From: G965225705 sp965225705 | Lineage (GTDB): Bacteria; Pseudomonadota; Alphaproteobacteria; Caulobacterales; Maricaulaceae | Reading direction: 5' to 3' | Length of the DNA stretch: 64,000 nt | Assembly: GCA_965225705.1 (NCBI GenBank) | Contig: OZ245325.1 | Location: 1 to 64,000, forward strand | Part shown: positions 25,097-33,407 of the stretch, piece by piece | How positions within the stretch are numbered: position 1 is the stretch's first letter | How the letters are laid out: each line of letters begins with the position of its first letter | The notes under the pieces: model-generated | The model's database searches: none | Told to the model about the DNA's origin: nothing | The model's input: only the letters and a program-made list of their open reading frames with translations | Translations under genes and position numbers: made by a program

Positions 25097-25513
25097 TCAC
25101 ACCTTCCAGGGATTAATCACAGCTATATCAGCAGCCTCAAAAGGAGATATATCACGGGAGGCCACAATATAGCCACGTGATGCTGCAATAGCAGCAATAT
25201 ACCCATCAGGAGCTGGAAAGCCACGGCCAGCAATTCTTGCTTTGACAGCCAGTTCAGCATAGGTGCAAGCCGCTTGAGCATCAAAGGGCAAAATTCTGTT
25301 TCCGAAAAGCTCCATCAGGCCATCAAGAGCATGGTTCAGCATCCTCTTGCGCTTGCCAGATGCTAATACGGCAAGACCAAACAAAAGCTCAGCAAGTGTC
25401 ACACCAGAAAGATACAATGTTTCAGCAGCCTGACTGTTAAGCCAGTTTTGGACACTTGGATCTGGTTCTGGTTTCATCGCCTCTGAAATAACATTGGTAT
25501 CCAGAACAATCAT
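25097..25513 (-). CDS. fitB: PIN-domain toxin, VapC/FitB type
   Basis: 138 residues. The PIN acidic residues are present: MIVLDTNVISEAMKP, VTLAELLFG, FPAPDGYIAAIAASRG and the final VASRD. FitB/VapC enzymes cleave RNA, often tRNA. The start overlaps the antitoxin stop (ATGA, 25510-25513). The genes are intact and appear to sit inside a broken doc operon. Confidence 0.92.
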   Translation of the reverse strand: MIVLDTNVISEAMKPEPDPSVQNWLNSQAAETLYLSGVTLAELLFGLAVLASGKRKRMLNHALDGLMELFGNRILPFDAQAACTYAELAVKARIAGRGFPAPDGYIAAIAASRGYIVASRDISPFEAADIAVINPWKV

Positions 25514-25764
25514 TCAAACCTCATAGGTTTAGCTGGTGTTTTGTCTTCCACCTGGTCAAAGACAAGGGAATCTTCATCTGTTAATTTTATTCTACGGCTA
25601 AGAGCTGCGAGTGCGTCCCCCATACGCATACGTTTTTCTGGTTTCACCGCATGTGCCAGAATGGCACGAATTTCCGCTTCTGTGCTTCGTCCATGCTGAG
25701 CGGCTTGGATGCGTAAGGCACGATGGACCTCATCTGGCAGATTACGTACCGTTAAATTGGCCAC
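25510..25764 (-). CDS. fitA: FitA-type ribbon-helix-helix antitoxin
   Basis: 84 residues. ANLTVRNLPDEVHRALRIQA followed by AAQHGRSTEAEIRAIL is the Arc/FitA RHH domain, then a toxin-binding tail ending KTPAKPMRFE. The start is GTG at 25764, chosen because GGAGG lies seven bases upstream; the longer frame to 25854 lacks this. It represses the operon together with the toxin. Confidence 0.9.
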   Translation of the reverse strand: MANLTVRNLPDEVHRALRIQAAQHGRSTEAEIRAILAHAVKPEKRMRMGDALAALSRRIKLTDEDSLVFDQVEDKTPAKPMRFE

Positions 25765-25837
25765 AATTAAGCCCTCCACTTTGCTTCTGTTGATAGCATA
25801 AAGATATAAATGATAGCAGTCAAGAAAAATATAAAAG

Positions 25838-25945
25838 CTACAATAACCCCTCATCTCTCAGACCAGTTAACCCACCATGCTCAGCTAATTGCATGTCATG
25901 GATGGCAACAACGACAGAAGGCAAGACCCATACAGGTTCCTTCAT
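25838..25945 (-). pseudogene. Doc-type toxin, 35-codon N-terminal fragment
   Basis: Reads MKEPVWVLPSVVVAIHDMQL and then AEHGGLTGLRDEGLL, the conserved start of Doc (death-on-curing, Fic fold) proteins, where the next residues should be ESAL. It stops at once with TAG. The ATG overlaps the stop of the AbrB-type antitoxin (ATGA). The catalytic Fic loop is missing. The truncation point lies 73 bp from the fitA start, suggesting fitAB arrival or a nearby deletion broke it. Confidence 0.75.
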
Positions 25946-26169
25946 TTGGCCAGTTCACGCAAGGTATTGCGGTAAGAACTCATCCCTTCCTGCGCAACTT
26001 TCATTTGCTTTTCAAAATCAGGGTCATAGGGCGTAATACGCATAGAACCGTCTGGTGCCGCGCTTAGAAAAAGATAATCTCCGTCAGTAATATTAAATTG
26101 AGCTAATATTTGTTTGGGAATAACCACACCTAATGAATTACCTATATGGCGTATTTTCAAACCAACCAT
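25942..26169 (-). CDS. AbrB/MazE-type antitoxin, orphaned
   Basis: 75 residues. VGLKIRHIGNSLGVVIPKQI followed by LAQFNITDGDYLFL is the SpoVT/AbrB swapped-hairpin DNA-binding domain; the C-terminus (DPDFEKQMKVAQEGMSSYRN) is a toxin-binding helix of the kind paired with Doc. GGAGAGG precedes ATG 26169. Its toxin gene is truncated, so it is an orphan regulator. Confidence 0.8.
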   Translation of the reverse strand: MVGLKIRHIGNSLGVVIPKQILAQFNITDGDYLFLSAAPDGSMRITPYDPDFEKQMKVAQEGMSSYRNTLRELAK

Positions 26170-26292
26170 CATCCTCTCCATAAAGTTATAACCTATATCA
26201 TAACCCTGTAATATAAGAGTCAATCAAGCTGCGCCACTCCCCAATTCTCCATTACCTCATCAAGAGGAAAGCCTGAGCTATCTTTTTTCCAT

Positions 26293-26588
26293 TCATGATA
26301 AGGGCGGTAGCCTGACTCCATGGCGGTGGAGATGGGATATCAATCTGAACTCGTGTCGGAATATGGAAAGCGCTTCCAAACATAATAGCCTCACACGGCT
26401 AATGCTGGAGAGCTTGTAGGTGGCAACGGCCTCTACATCTGCCATCAGGAATGTTGCGTCGCTCCTGGCATCACCAAAGCACTTTTTACATCACCACCTG
26501 TGACACCGATTTTATAAATCACATCACGGTTTTCTTTGATGTAAGGATCACCGTAAGTGCTTCAACTCAGGAATTTCCCAGAGGGGAT
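26293..26588 (-). pseudogene. GIY-YIG-type nuclease remnant, frameshifted
   Basis: One minus-strand frame reads DPYIKENRDVIYKIGVTGGDV, then a shifted frame reads DATFLMADVEAVATYKLSSI. Together they resemble a family of GIY-YIG-related proteins with a (H/Y)KIGVTGGDV motif followed by FLMADVEVVATYEL. At least one frameshift and several stops are present and the C-terminal half is unreadable. The recognition rests on memory of the family. Its 5' end abuts or overlaps the predicted tracrRNA tail. Confidence 0.5.
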
Positions 26589-26650
26589 GATCCTTCACAG
26601 TGAAGCTCTGTTACCGTGGTTTCCCTACCGATTCGATTTACCAAGTATAT
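26570..26650 (-). ncRNA. Predicted tracrRNA, divergent from cas9
   Basis: 26613-26648 on the minus strand contains GGTAAATC, a five-base insertion, then GGTAGGGAAACCACGG, matching the plus-strand text of the CRISPR repeat. It is therefore an anti-repeat for crRNA transcribed from the minus strand. Immediately 3' lie a hairpin CTTCA-CTG-TGAAG (26593-26605) and a TCCC-CTCT-GGGA stem (about 26578-26589). The 3' end is not defined; no U-run terminator is seen. Confidence 0.7.
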
Positions 26651-26677
26651 TATTAACCATTTACATGCTATAGTCAA
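26650..26677 (-). promoter_or_regulatory. Candidate tracrRNA promoter
   Basis: Minus strand: TTGACT (26672-26677), 16-bp spacer, TAATAA (26650-26655). It would start transcription near 26643, at the first bases of the anti-repeat. Confidence 0.45.
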
Positions 26678-26714
26678 GATGATATTAGTAATTAATAATA
26701 ATCAAGTCAATTTC

Positions 26715-26720
26715 TATAAT
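26715..26720 (+). promoter_or_regulatory. cas9: Candidate -10 element of cas9
   Basis: A perfect TATAAT ends 15 bp before the cas9 ATG, with only a weak TTAATA 17 bp upstream. Transcription would begin about 8 bases from the ATG, so the message would be nearly leaderless; indeed no ribosome binding site precedes the ATG. Confidence 0.4.
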
Positions 26721-26734
26721 AATAGATTTATATC

Positions 26735-29700
26735 ATGAATAACCCAAACTGTGATAGCCTTGTTTTCGGAATAGACCTCGGCATCGCTTCATGCGGGTGG
26801 GCCGTTTTGCGCCACCCAATGCAGAGCGATCAGACCGGAGACATCGTTGCGATGGGCAGCTGGATGTTCGATGTGCCGGAAACTGACAAGGAACGCACAC
26901 CCACAAACTATATCAGACGGGGCAACCGGCTTCTCCGCCGGGTCCTGCGCCGCCGGGCACAACGGATGCGTGACATACGGAAGCTGTTCCACGAAAAAGG
27001 CTTGCTGCCGTCTGGCAGCCGCGATGCGTTGAAGCGGGTTGGTATTGATCCCTGGGAAATGCGCGCCAGGGGTCTCGACAAACCTCTGGAACCAGCCGAA
27101 CTTGCCGTAGCACTGGGGCATATTGCCAAACGTCGGGGGTTCAAATCAACAGCCAGGCGGAAACAGGCAAACGTCACTGGCGATGATCAGAAAATGCTCA
27201 AGGCCCTTGAAAAAACCAAAGACAGGCTCGAAAACTATCGCACAGTCGGTGAGCTATTCGCCAGGGACCCGGACTTTCAGGCACGCAAGCGTAATCGTGA
27301 TGGAACCTTTAATCGGACACAAAGCCGTGATGATCTGCTTCAAGAAGTTCAAAAGCTGTTCGAAGCGCAGCGACGGCAGGGAAATAAATTAGCAAGCAAG
27401 AATTTGGAAGATGCGTTTATTGAAATTGCTTTCCACCAACGCCCGCTCCAGGACAGTGAACAGCTGGTAGGCATGTGCAAGTTTGAACCGGACGAAAAAC
27501 GGGCCGCGAAACATGCGCCATCCTTTGAGAAGTTTCGCTTGTTGACCCGCCTCACCAACCTGCGTATTACGAGTGGTGACGGTGAACGGGCGCTCACGCC
27601 TGAAGAACTCCAACGTGCCACCGGCGATCTGGGCACGGTTGCCAGGCTTTCGGTAAAGAACATCCGTAAACGTATCGGCCTCTCTGATGATCAGCACTTT
27701 ACCACAATCAAGCCCGAAGAGTATGATCACGATATTGCTGCCTGCACAGGTGAGGCCATGCACGGCACGAGAAAACTCCGCAATGCGCTGGGTGAGGAGT
27801 TGTGGGCCGAATTGCAGGAGCAGCCTGAACAGCTTGATAAAATCGCCCATGTGCTGAGCTTTTTCGAAACAGTAAAGACGATCGGTGAGGAATTGAAGAA
27901 ACTCAGGCTCCCACAACCGGCTGTCAATAATCTTCTCAGGGCTTTGGAAGACGAAAAATTCAAGCGTTTCAGGGGTGCGGAGCATATTTCCACAAAAGCC
28001 GCCCGTGCGCTTATTCCCTATCTCGAACAGGGATTGCGCTATGATCAGGCCTGCGAGATGCTGGGTTGGGATCACGCCGCCTCGCACTGGTCAAAGCGGG
28101 AACAGGTGACAGACAAGAAGTCGTTCAACAGGTTGGTGAAGGATATGGGCGCGGAAATCGCCAGTCCCGTAGCACGCAAGTCCCTGACTGAGAGTTTGAA
28201 ACAACTTTGGGCGATGCGTAATCGCTGGGGCCTGCCAAACGCAATACACATAGAAATGACGCGCGATGTCGGGAACAGTCTTGAGGAAAGGAACCGGATC
28301 GGGAAGCGCCTCAAAGATACAACGGCACAACGCGAAAGAGAACGAAAAGAAGCTGCCGAACAACTTGGCATTGATCCCGGTGATGTCCGCGGAGATACCT
28401 TGCTGCGCTACCGCCTGTGGAAAGAGCAGAAAGGGCGCTGTCCCTATACCGACAAGGAAATTCCACCCGCTGCGATCGATGCGACCGACAATAGTTTTCA
28501 GGTTGATCATATTTTGCCCTGGTCACGCTTTGGTGATGACAGTTTCAACAACAAGGTCCTGTGCACTGCTGCGTCGAACCAAAAAAAGCGCCGGAACACG
28601 CCGTTTGAATGGATTATGCAAACCAGGGGTGAGGAAGAATGGAAGACCTTTGTCGAGAGGATCAGGACGAACGAGAAATATCGTGGATTCAAGAAACGTA
28701 ACTACACATTAAAAAACGCCGAGGAAGCGGAAGAACGTTTTCGCAGCCGCAATCTCAATGATACGCGCTATGCTGCCCGCCTTCTCGCCGAAGCTACCAA
28801 ACTGTTTTACCCGGAAGGGCAGCGTGGCGATAAAGGTGGCCGGCGTCCGGTCAGGACCCGCCCCGGTGCGCTAACTTCCGCTCTTCGCCATGCCTGGGGC
28901 GTGGAGTCGCTGAAAAAGATTGATGGCAAACGAGTGGATGACGCGCGCCATCACGCACTCGATGCGCTGGTTGTTGCTGCCGTGAATGAATGGGAGATCC
29001 AGCGGCTGACCAAATCCTATCAGAAATGGGAGCAGCAGGGTCTGCGCCGCCCCCTGCGCTGTGTAGATCCGCCATGGGGCGACTTTCATAGCTTTCGAAG
29101 GCAGGTCAAAGAGGCTTATGACACAATTTTCGTGGCCTATCCGGAACGCCGCCGCGCACGCGGTGAAGGGCATGCGGCGACCATCCGTCAAATCAAGAAA
29201 CGCGAAGACGCTTTCGTGGTCTATGAGCGCAAGGCCATTGGCGATCTCAAAGAAAAGGACCTGGAACGGGTCAAGGACCCGGAACGGAATGGGGCCCTGA
29301 TTGAAGCAATCCGGCAGTGGATAGAGAATGGACGGCCGAAGGATTCATTGCCTCGCTCACCGGCCGGTGACGAAATTCGGAAAGTTCGCCTGAGCACCAC
29401 GGGCAAGCGATCAGTAAGCGTTCGCGGTGGCGATGCCGATCGCGGAGACATGGTTCGGGTCGATGTCTTCAGGAAACCCGACAAGAAAGGCAGGGATAAA
29501 TTTTATCTCGTGCCGATCTATCCGCATCAGGTTATGAACAAGAAGAAATGGCCGGCTCCTCCGTCACGCCCGGTGACTGCTAAAAAGGACGAGGAGGATT
29601 GGCCGGAAATCGATGAAACTTTTACATTCATGTTCAGCCTATATCGGCGAAGCAAGGTAGAAGTTGTGAAGACAGGCGGCATCATCATTCTTTCGGGTTA

Positions 29701-29926
29701 TTTTAAGGGATTGAACAGAAGCACCGGTGCAATTACACTTTTCAGTGATAGAAGTTCCCGACTCCTTAAGGATAAAGATGGGAACTCTTTGAACGGCATT
29801 GGTGCAAAGACTCTGTTAACCATTAAAAAATACAGCGTGAACCGCTTCGGTCATCGATCCGAAGTAAAATCGGAGGTTCGCACATGGCATGGCGAGGTCT
29901 GCACATCTCCAACCCCGCCCGGCTGA
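26735..29926 (+). CDS. cas9: Cas9, type II-C effector nuclease
   Basis: 1063 residues, the compact II-C size. RuvC-I is VFGIDLGIASCGWAVL (Asp14). The Arg-rich bridge helix is RRGNRLLRRVLRRRAQRM, with HIAKRRGFKSTARRK after it. RuvC-II is AIHIEMTRDVG (Glu507). HNH is FQVDHILPWSRFGDD (Asp591, His592) with NNKVL (Asn606 region). RuvC-III is DDARHHALDALVVAA (His740, Asp743). The C-terminal 250 residues form the wedge/PAM-interacting part. All catalytic residues are present, so it should be active. It overlaps cas1 by 43 bp and is more GC-rich than flanking sequence. Confidence 0.97.
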   Translation: MNNPNCDSLVFGIDLGIASCGWAVLRHPMQSDQTGDIVAMGSWMFDVPETDKERTPTNYIRRGNRLLRRVLRRRAQRMRDIRKLFHEKGLLPSGSRDALKRVGIDPWEMRARGLDKPLEPAELAVALGHIAKRRGFKSTARRKQANVTGDDQKMLKALEKTKDRLENYRTVGELFARDPDFQARKRNRDGTFNRTQSRDDLLQEVQKLFEAQRRQGNKLASKNLEDAFIEIAFHQRPLQDSEQLVGMCKFEPDEKRAAKHAPSFEKFRLLTRLTNLRITSGDGERALTPEELQRATGDLGTVARLSVKNIRKRIGLSDDQHFTTIKPEEYDHDIAACTGEAMHGTRKLRNALGEELWAELQEQPEQLDKIAHVLSFFETVKTIGEELKKLRLPQPAVNNLLRALEDEKFKRFRGAEHISTKAARALIPYLEQGLRYDQACEMLGWDHAASHWSKREQVTDKKSFNRLVKDMGAEIASPVARKSLTESLKQLWAMRNRWGLPNAIHIEMTRDVGNSLEERNRIGKRLKDTTAQRERERKEAAEQLGIDPGDVRGDTLLRYRLWKEQKGRCPYTDKEIPPAAIDATDNSFQVDHILPWSRFGDDSFNNKVLCTAASNQKKRRNTPFEWIMQTRGEEEWKTFVERIRTNEKYRGFKKRNYTLKNAEEAEERFRSRNLNDTRYAARLLAEATKLFYPEGQRGDKGGRRPVRTRPGALTSALRHAWGVESLKKIDGKRVDDARHHALDALVVAAVNEWEIQRLTKSYQKWEQQGLRRPLRCVDPPWGDFHSFRRQVKEAYDTIFVAYPERRRARGEGHAATIRQIKKREDAFVVYERKAIGDLKEKDLERVKDPERNGALIEAIRQWIENGRPKDSLPRSPAGDEIRKVRLSTTGKRSVSVRGGDADRGDMVRVDVFRKPDKKGRDKFYLVPIYPHQVMNKKKWPAPPSRPVTAKKDEEDWPEIDETFTFMFSLYRRSKVEVVKTGGIIILSGYFKGLNRSTGAITLFSDRSSRLLKDKDGNSLNGIGAKTLLTIKKYSVNRFGHRSEVKSEVRTWHGEVCTSPTPPG

Positions 29927-30786
29927 CGCATCGCAGGCGGCAGATTGTCGTTACACCGGAAGGTGAGGAAGAAGAACTGACCTTTCCGGTCGAGGACGTT
30001 GCCTGGGTGATACTTGACACGCCACAAGTCTCGATATCGGGTGCGCTGCTCAGCGCATTGGCTACGAACGGCGTTGCCATGATCGTGCCGGATGCAAAGC
30101 ATCATCCGGCGGGCGTGCTGCTCTCTTTCCATCAGCATCATGCCCAATCTGCCATCGCCCACGCCCAGATAGCCATGACCGCACCCTTGCAGAAACGACT
30201 GTGGCAGAAAATTGTCAAGGCGAAGATCGAAAACCAGGCGGCAGTCCTGCGAAAGACAGGAGACGACTATGCAGAAGCGCTGTCAGCCATGGCTTCCCGC
30301 GTTAGCTCAGGCGATCCCAGAAATATTGAGGCGCAAGCGGCCCGCGCCTATTGGCCCCGGCTGTTTGAGAATTTTCGCCGCCATCATGAGACCCGCGAAA
30401 ACGGCCTCCTCAATTATGGCTACGCCGTTGTTCGCGCCGCCCTCGCACGGGCTTGCGCTGCCTCGGGACTGCTTCCCGCATTCGGCATCCATCACAAGTC
30501 CCGCACCAATCCCTTCAATCTGGTTGATGACCTGATTGAGCCATTCCGGCCTTCGGTGGATCACCTGGCACAAAACTCTGCAGAAGGATCAGAAGGCGAA
30601 GAGCTGACCGTGGAAGATCGCCGTACTATGGCGGGTATCCTCAGCGAAACGGTATCGATCGGGGAAGAGCGGCTCACCATATTGGCTGCCAGCGAAGCAG
30701 TCACGGCAAGCCTTGTGCGCGCTATCGAAGGCCGCGATGCGGTCCTGCTCAACACACCTGCTCTGCCCCTGGCGCGGCGGGGGTGA
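29884..30786 (+). CDS. cas1: CRISPR integrase Cas1 (type II)
   Basis: 300 residues. With Cas2 it integrates new spacers. The N-terminal beta domain ends near VAMIVPDAKHHPAG. The metal-binding residues are Glu in NIEAQAARAYWPRLF, His in LPAFGIHHKSRTNPFNL and the acidic residue in DDLIEPFRPSVD. The start lies inside the cas9 end, so translation is coupled. There is no csn2 or cas4, which defines the II-C layout. Confidence 0.96.
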   Translation: MAWRGLHISNPARLTHRRRQIVVTPEGEEEELTFPVEDVAWVILDTPQVSISGALLSALATNGVAMIVPDAKHHPAGVLLSFHQHHAQSAIAHAQIAMTAPLQKRLWQKIVKAKIENQAAVLRKTGDDYAEALSAMASRVSSGDPRNIEAQAARAYWPRLFENFRRHHETRENGLLNYGYAVVRAALARACAASGLLPAFGIHHKSRTNPFNLVDDLIEPFRPSVDHLAQNSAEGSEGEELTVEDRRTMAGILSETVSIGEERLTILAASEAVTASLVRAIEGRDAVLLNTPALPLARRG

Positions 30787-30812
30787 TCGTGGAAGCAGGG
30801 GAGGTTCGTTTC

Positions 30813-31118
30813 ATGTGGCTGATGGTCTTCTTCGACCTGCCGACAAAAACCAAACCCCAGCGCCGTTGCGCCAGTCGCTTTCGAGAATTTCTCAAGAAAG
30901 ACGGCTATATCATGCTGCAACTTTCTGTTTACGCGCGCGTCTGCAGAGGGCAAGATGCTGTGGACAAACATATCCGCAGGATACGTTCGAGTCTGCCTAA
31001 TGAAGGCAGTGTGAGGACACTCCAGGTAACGGACAAACAATATGGAAGGATGGAACTGATGCTTGGAACTGCACCAAAAACTGAGTCGGCCAGCACCTCC
31101 CAGATGGTTCTGCTGTGA
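30813..31118 (+). CDS. cas2: CRISPR-associated Cas2
   Basis: 101 residues with the ferredoxin-like core: MWLMVFFDLPTKTKPQRR, YIMLQLSVYARVCRG and VRTLQVTDKQYGRMELMLG. ATG 30813 is chosen because GGGGAGG stands eight bases upstream; an in-frame GTG at 30783 overlapping the cas1 stop would add ten residues not seen in the family. It forms the Cas1-Cas2 integration complex. The array starts 58 bp after the stop. Confidence 0.94.
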   Translation: MWLMVFFDLPTKTKPQRRCASRFREFLKKDGYIMLQLSVYARVCRGQDAVDKHIRRIRSSLPNEGSVRTLQVTDKQYGRMELMLGTAPKTESASTSQMVLL

Positions 31119-31176
31119 TTTCGGCGGCGTTCAATCCACGAAAATCACAACAGTTCCAATTGGTTACCGAAGAGCC

Positions 31177-31541
31177 ATACTACCACAGGTAAATCGGTAG
31201 GGAAACCACGGCAAAAAATCAAAAGCGTGCACCCATATTTAATACTACCACAGGTAAATCGGTAGGGAAACCACGGCTGCGAGGAGGACGCATAAAAACT
31301 GCTGTGTATACTACCACAGGTAAATCGGTAGGGAAACCACGGCCGTGAAACAGAGACGCTATTTCAGAACCACATACTACCACAGGTAAATCGGTAGGGA
31401 AACCACGGCCAAAGCAACCGTGGCATCTACACAGTCCCTATACTACCACAGGTAAATCGGTAGGGAAACCACGGCTCAAATTGTTGAGGCCGCCAGGCTT
31501 TGGATATACTACCAGAGGCAAATCGGTAGGGAAACCACGGC
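31177..31541 (-). CRISPR. Type II-C CRISPR array, six repeats, five spacers
   Basis: 36-bp repeats start at 31177, 31242, 31308, 31374, 31440 and 31506. On the plus strand each begins ATACTACCACAGG and ends GGGAAACCACGGC. Spacers are 29, 30, 30, 30 and 30 bp. The last repeat has two changes (CAGAGGCAAATC), marking the old end. The minus-strand repeat starts GCCGTGGTTTCCC and ends GTGGTAGTAT, the usual II-C orientation, with a TAGTAT that could act as a repeat-internal -10. The anti-repeat upstream of cas9 agrees. The cas2-proximal end (31119-31176) would be the leader side. Confidence 0.95.
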
Positions 31542-31556
31542 TTCTGAGAGGCGCGA

Positions 31557-32420
31557 ATGGTAGTTATAGGCTTTCGTGAAATATATAAAATGAAAGATAT
31601 TGATAAAGACGCTGTGTTAAAAGCGTGCAACCAAAGTAGCTGTCGGATCTGTTTTAACGTCTACCGAGACCAGCTACCTAAGCAAAAAAATCCCAACTAT
31701 TACGGCACAATCAACCTTCCTTTTAGATTATGCATTTTCCCGTGGGATCTATTTCCTAATAAACATCCAAACAAGACCGGACACGTTTGGCGATTTATTA
31801 AAACAGAAGAAGAATTCAACAAAATAAAAAACTGGTGCTCAGAGAGAATGAGATATGTTTATCTACGTGATTGCTTGTCGGTCTCAGCAGCACTTGGCTT
31901 TAATAAACCCAGCAATGATACACCAGATTATACAGAGGTCGGCCATCTGATTTGTCAATCCAAGCGTGTGTCGAATGAGGATGCTATTTCACGACTCATC
32001 GAAATCACGTTGGAATTTATAGATAAACATGCTATTTACAAAGAATGTGCATATGTGGCTGCGGTTCCACCAAACCCCAATAAGTCCTACGACCTGCCGT
32101 CAACACTTGTCACTTGGATTTCAGAGAAATTATCTCTGCCGGATATTACGTCTGGGTTCGTTTTTGGGGGACATAAAACATCCGCAAAAGATATTCAAAA
32201 CGATGATCCTGACTTTTTTGATAAAAAATGGGGCATTTGGGAAAACGCCGAATTAAGTTATAAAGGAGCGGATCTTAGAGGGGCAAAAGTATTATTATTA
32301 GATGATAACTACCAGTCTGGTATATCATTGCAGTATGTTGCGATGATTTTACAGAAGTATGGAGCGTATCAAGTTTATGGGCTGTCTATGACCAAAACGC
32401 TTCGAGATCGAGGTAACTAG
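31557..32420 (+). CDS. Phosphoribosyltransferase-like protein paired with DprA
   Basis: 287 residues. The C-terminal third carries a PRPP-loop-like motif, VLLLDDNYQSGISLQYVAMI, after two hydrophobic strands, as in ComF/type I PRTases. The N-terminal half has a CRIC pair and Trp/Cys-rich segments (HVWRFIKTEEEFNKIKNWCS) unlike ComF. GAGAGG lies five bases before ATG 31557, only 15 bp past the terminal CRISPR repeat; ATG 31590 is an alternative. It precedes the dprA-like gene by 3 bp and so is one operon with it. The PRTase may act on a nucleotide signal or damaged base. This is inference; no substrate can be read. Confidence 0.75.
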   Translation: MVVIGFREIYKMKDIDKDAVLKACNQSSCRICFNVYRDQLPKQKNPNYYGTINLPFRLCIFPWDLFPNKHPNKTGHVWRFIKTEEEFNKIKNWCSERMRYVYLRDCLSVSAALGFNKPSNDTPDYTEVGHLICQSKRVSNEDAISRLIEITLEFIDKHAIYKECAYVAAVPPNPNKSYDLPSTLVTWISEKLSLPDITSGFVFGGHKTSAKDIQNDDPDFFDKKWGIWENAELSYKGADLRGAKVLLLDDNYQSGISLQYVAMILQKYGAYQVYGLSMTKTLRDRGN

Positions 32421-32423
32421 GAT

Positions 32424-33173
32424 ATGGGAGCTATATATAATAAACCAGAGAATGAAGAAAAGCCTGTAAAGTTAGGCATACATGATGCCGCATACCCAGA
32501 AAGAATAAAACTAATTATGGGGAACAAGGCTCCTGACTTTCTTTATCTTATAGGCAATACAGAATTATTAAATTTACCAAGTATAGGGTTCTGCGGTTCA
32601 AGAAAATCCAGCGATAAAGGATTAGAAACTGCAAGGGATTGCTCAGAGCAAGCTGCCCACGAAAATATTGTTGTTGTATCCGGCAATGCTGCAGGTGTTG
32701 ACTTTGAAACACACTATAACAGCTTAAAAGCAGGCGGCAAAACAATCTTTGTACTACCTGAAGGTATAAACCATTTTCGGATTAAGAAAACACTACGAGA
32801 GGTTTGGAACTGGCATAACGTGCTCGTTGTAAGTCAATTTGAACCTGACAACATTTGGAAGCCTTACAGGGCCATGATCCGTAATCAATTGATTATAGCG
32901 CTTAGCAGAGTAATGATCGTGATTGAAGCTGGAGAAAAAGGTGGAACTCTTAACGCAGGAACTGAAACATTAAAAAGTGATCTTCCTCTATTTGTTGCTG
33001 AATATCAGAATATGTCCAACGGTGCAAAAGGTAATAAAATTCTTTTAGATATGGGAGCTCTCAAATTAGCAAAAAGCCGTAGCACCAACAGAGCAAATCT
33101 CAAGCATATACTCGAATACGTGCATGAAGATGAAATAATAAAAAAAGCAACACAGCAAAAAACTTTATTTTGA
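32424..33173 (+). CDS. DprA/Smf-like Rossmann protein
   Basis: 249 residues of the SLOG/DprA fold. SIGFCGSRKSSDKGLETARD, VVSGNAAGVDFETHYNSLKA, GGKTIFVLPEGI and MIRNQLIIALSRVMIVIEAG with GGTLNAGTE follow DprA motif order. The N-terminal SAM-like and C-terminal winged-helix domains of housekeeping DprA are missing. Genomic DprA loads RecA on incoming ssDNA. Here the short form, the PRTase partner and the position next to CRISPR point to defence, possibly sensing nucleotide or DNA ligands. Confidence 0.85.
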   Translation: MGAIYNKPENEEKPVKLGIHDAAYPERIKLIMGNKAPDFLYLIGNTELLNLPSIGFCGSRKSSDKGLETARDCSEQAAHENIVVVSGNAAGVDFETHYNSLKAGGKTIFVLPEGINHFRIKKTLREVWNWHNVLVVSQFEPDNIWKPYRAMIRNQLIIALSRVMIVIEAGEKGGTLNAGTETLKSDLPLFVAEYQNMSNGAKGNKILLDMGALKLAKSRSTNRANLKHILEYVHEDEIIKKATQQKTLF

Positions 33174-33187
33174 ATCGTATGCGATTC
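33172..33187 (+). terminator. Hairpin at the dprA-like gene stop
   Basis: Perfect GAATCG-TATG-CGATTC stem starting inside the stop codon, followed by GTTTCTAAC. The U-run is weak, so intrinsic termination is only possible. Confidence 0.4.
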
Positions 33188-33299
33188 GTTTCTAACAATT
33201 TCGCTTCCCCTTGCTTCCACAGTGCTTCCATGGCATGGTTTTGGGGTTAACCCGTGGCTGCGGGTTCCGGTAAAAACATTTGAAATATAAAAGAAAAGT

Positions 33300-33376
<77 letters not shown>

Positions 33377-33407
33377 TTAAGATAGAAAGGTCCTTTATCA
33401 GCTTTTA

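Noticed and set aside
31177..31541. Self-targeting spacers
   Set aside because: No spacer was seen to match another part of the window by eye on either strand; a computed search would be needed to be sure.
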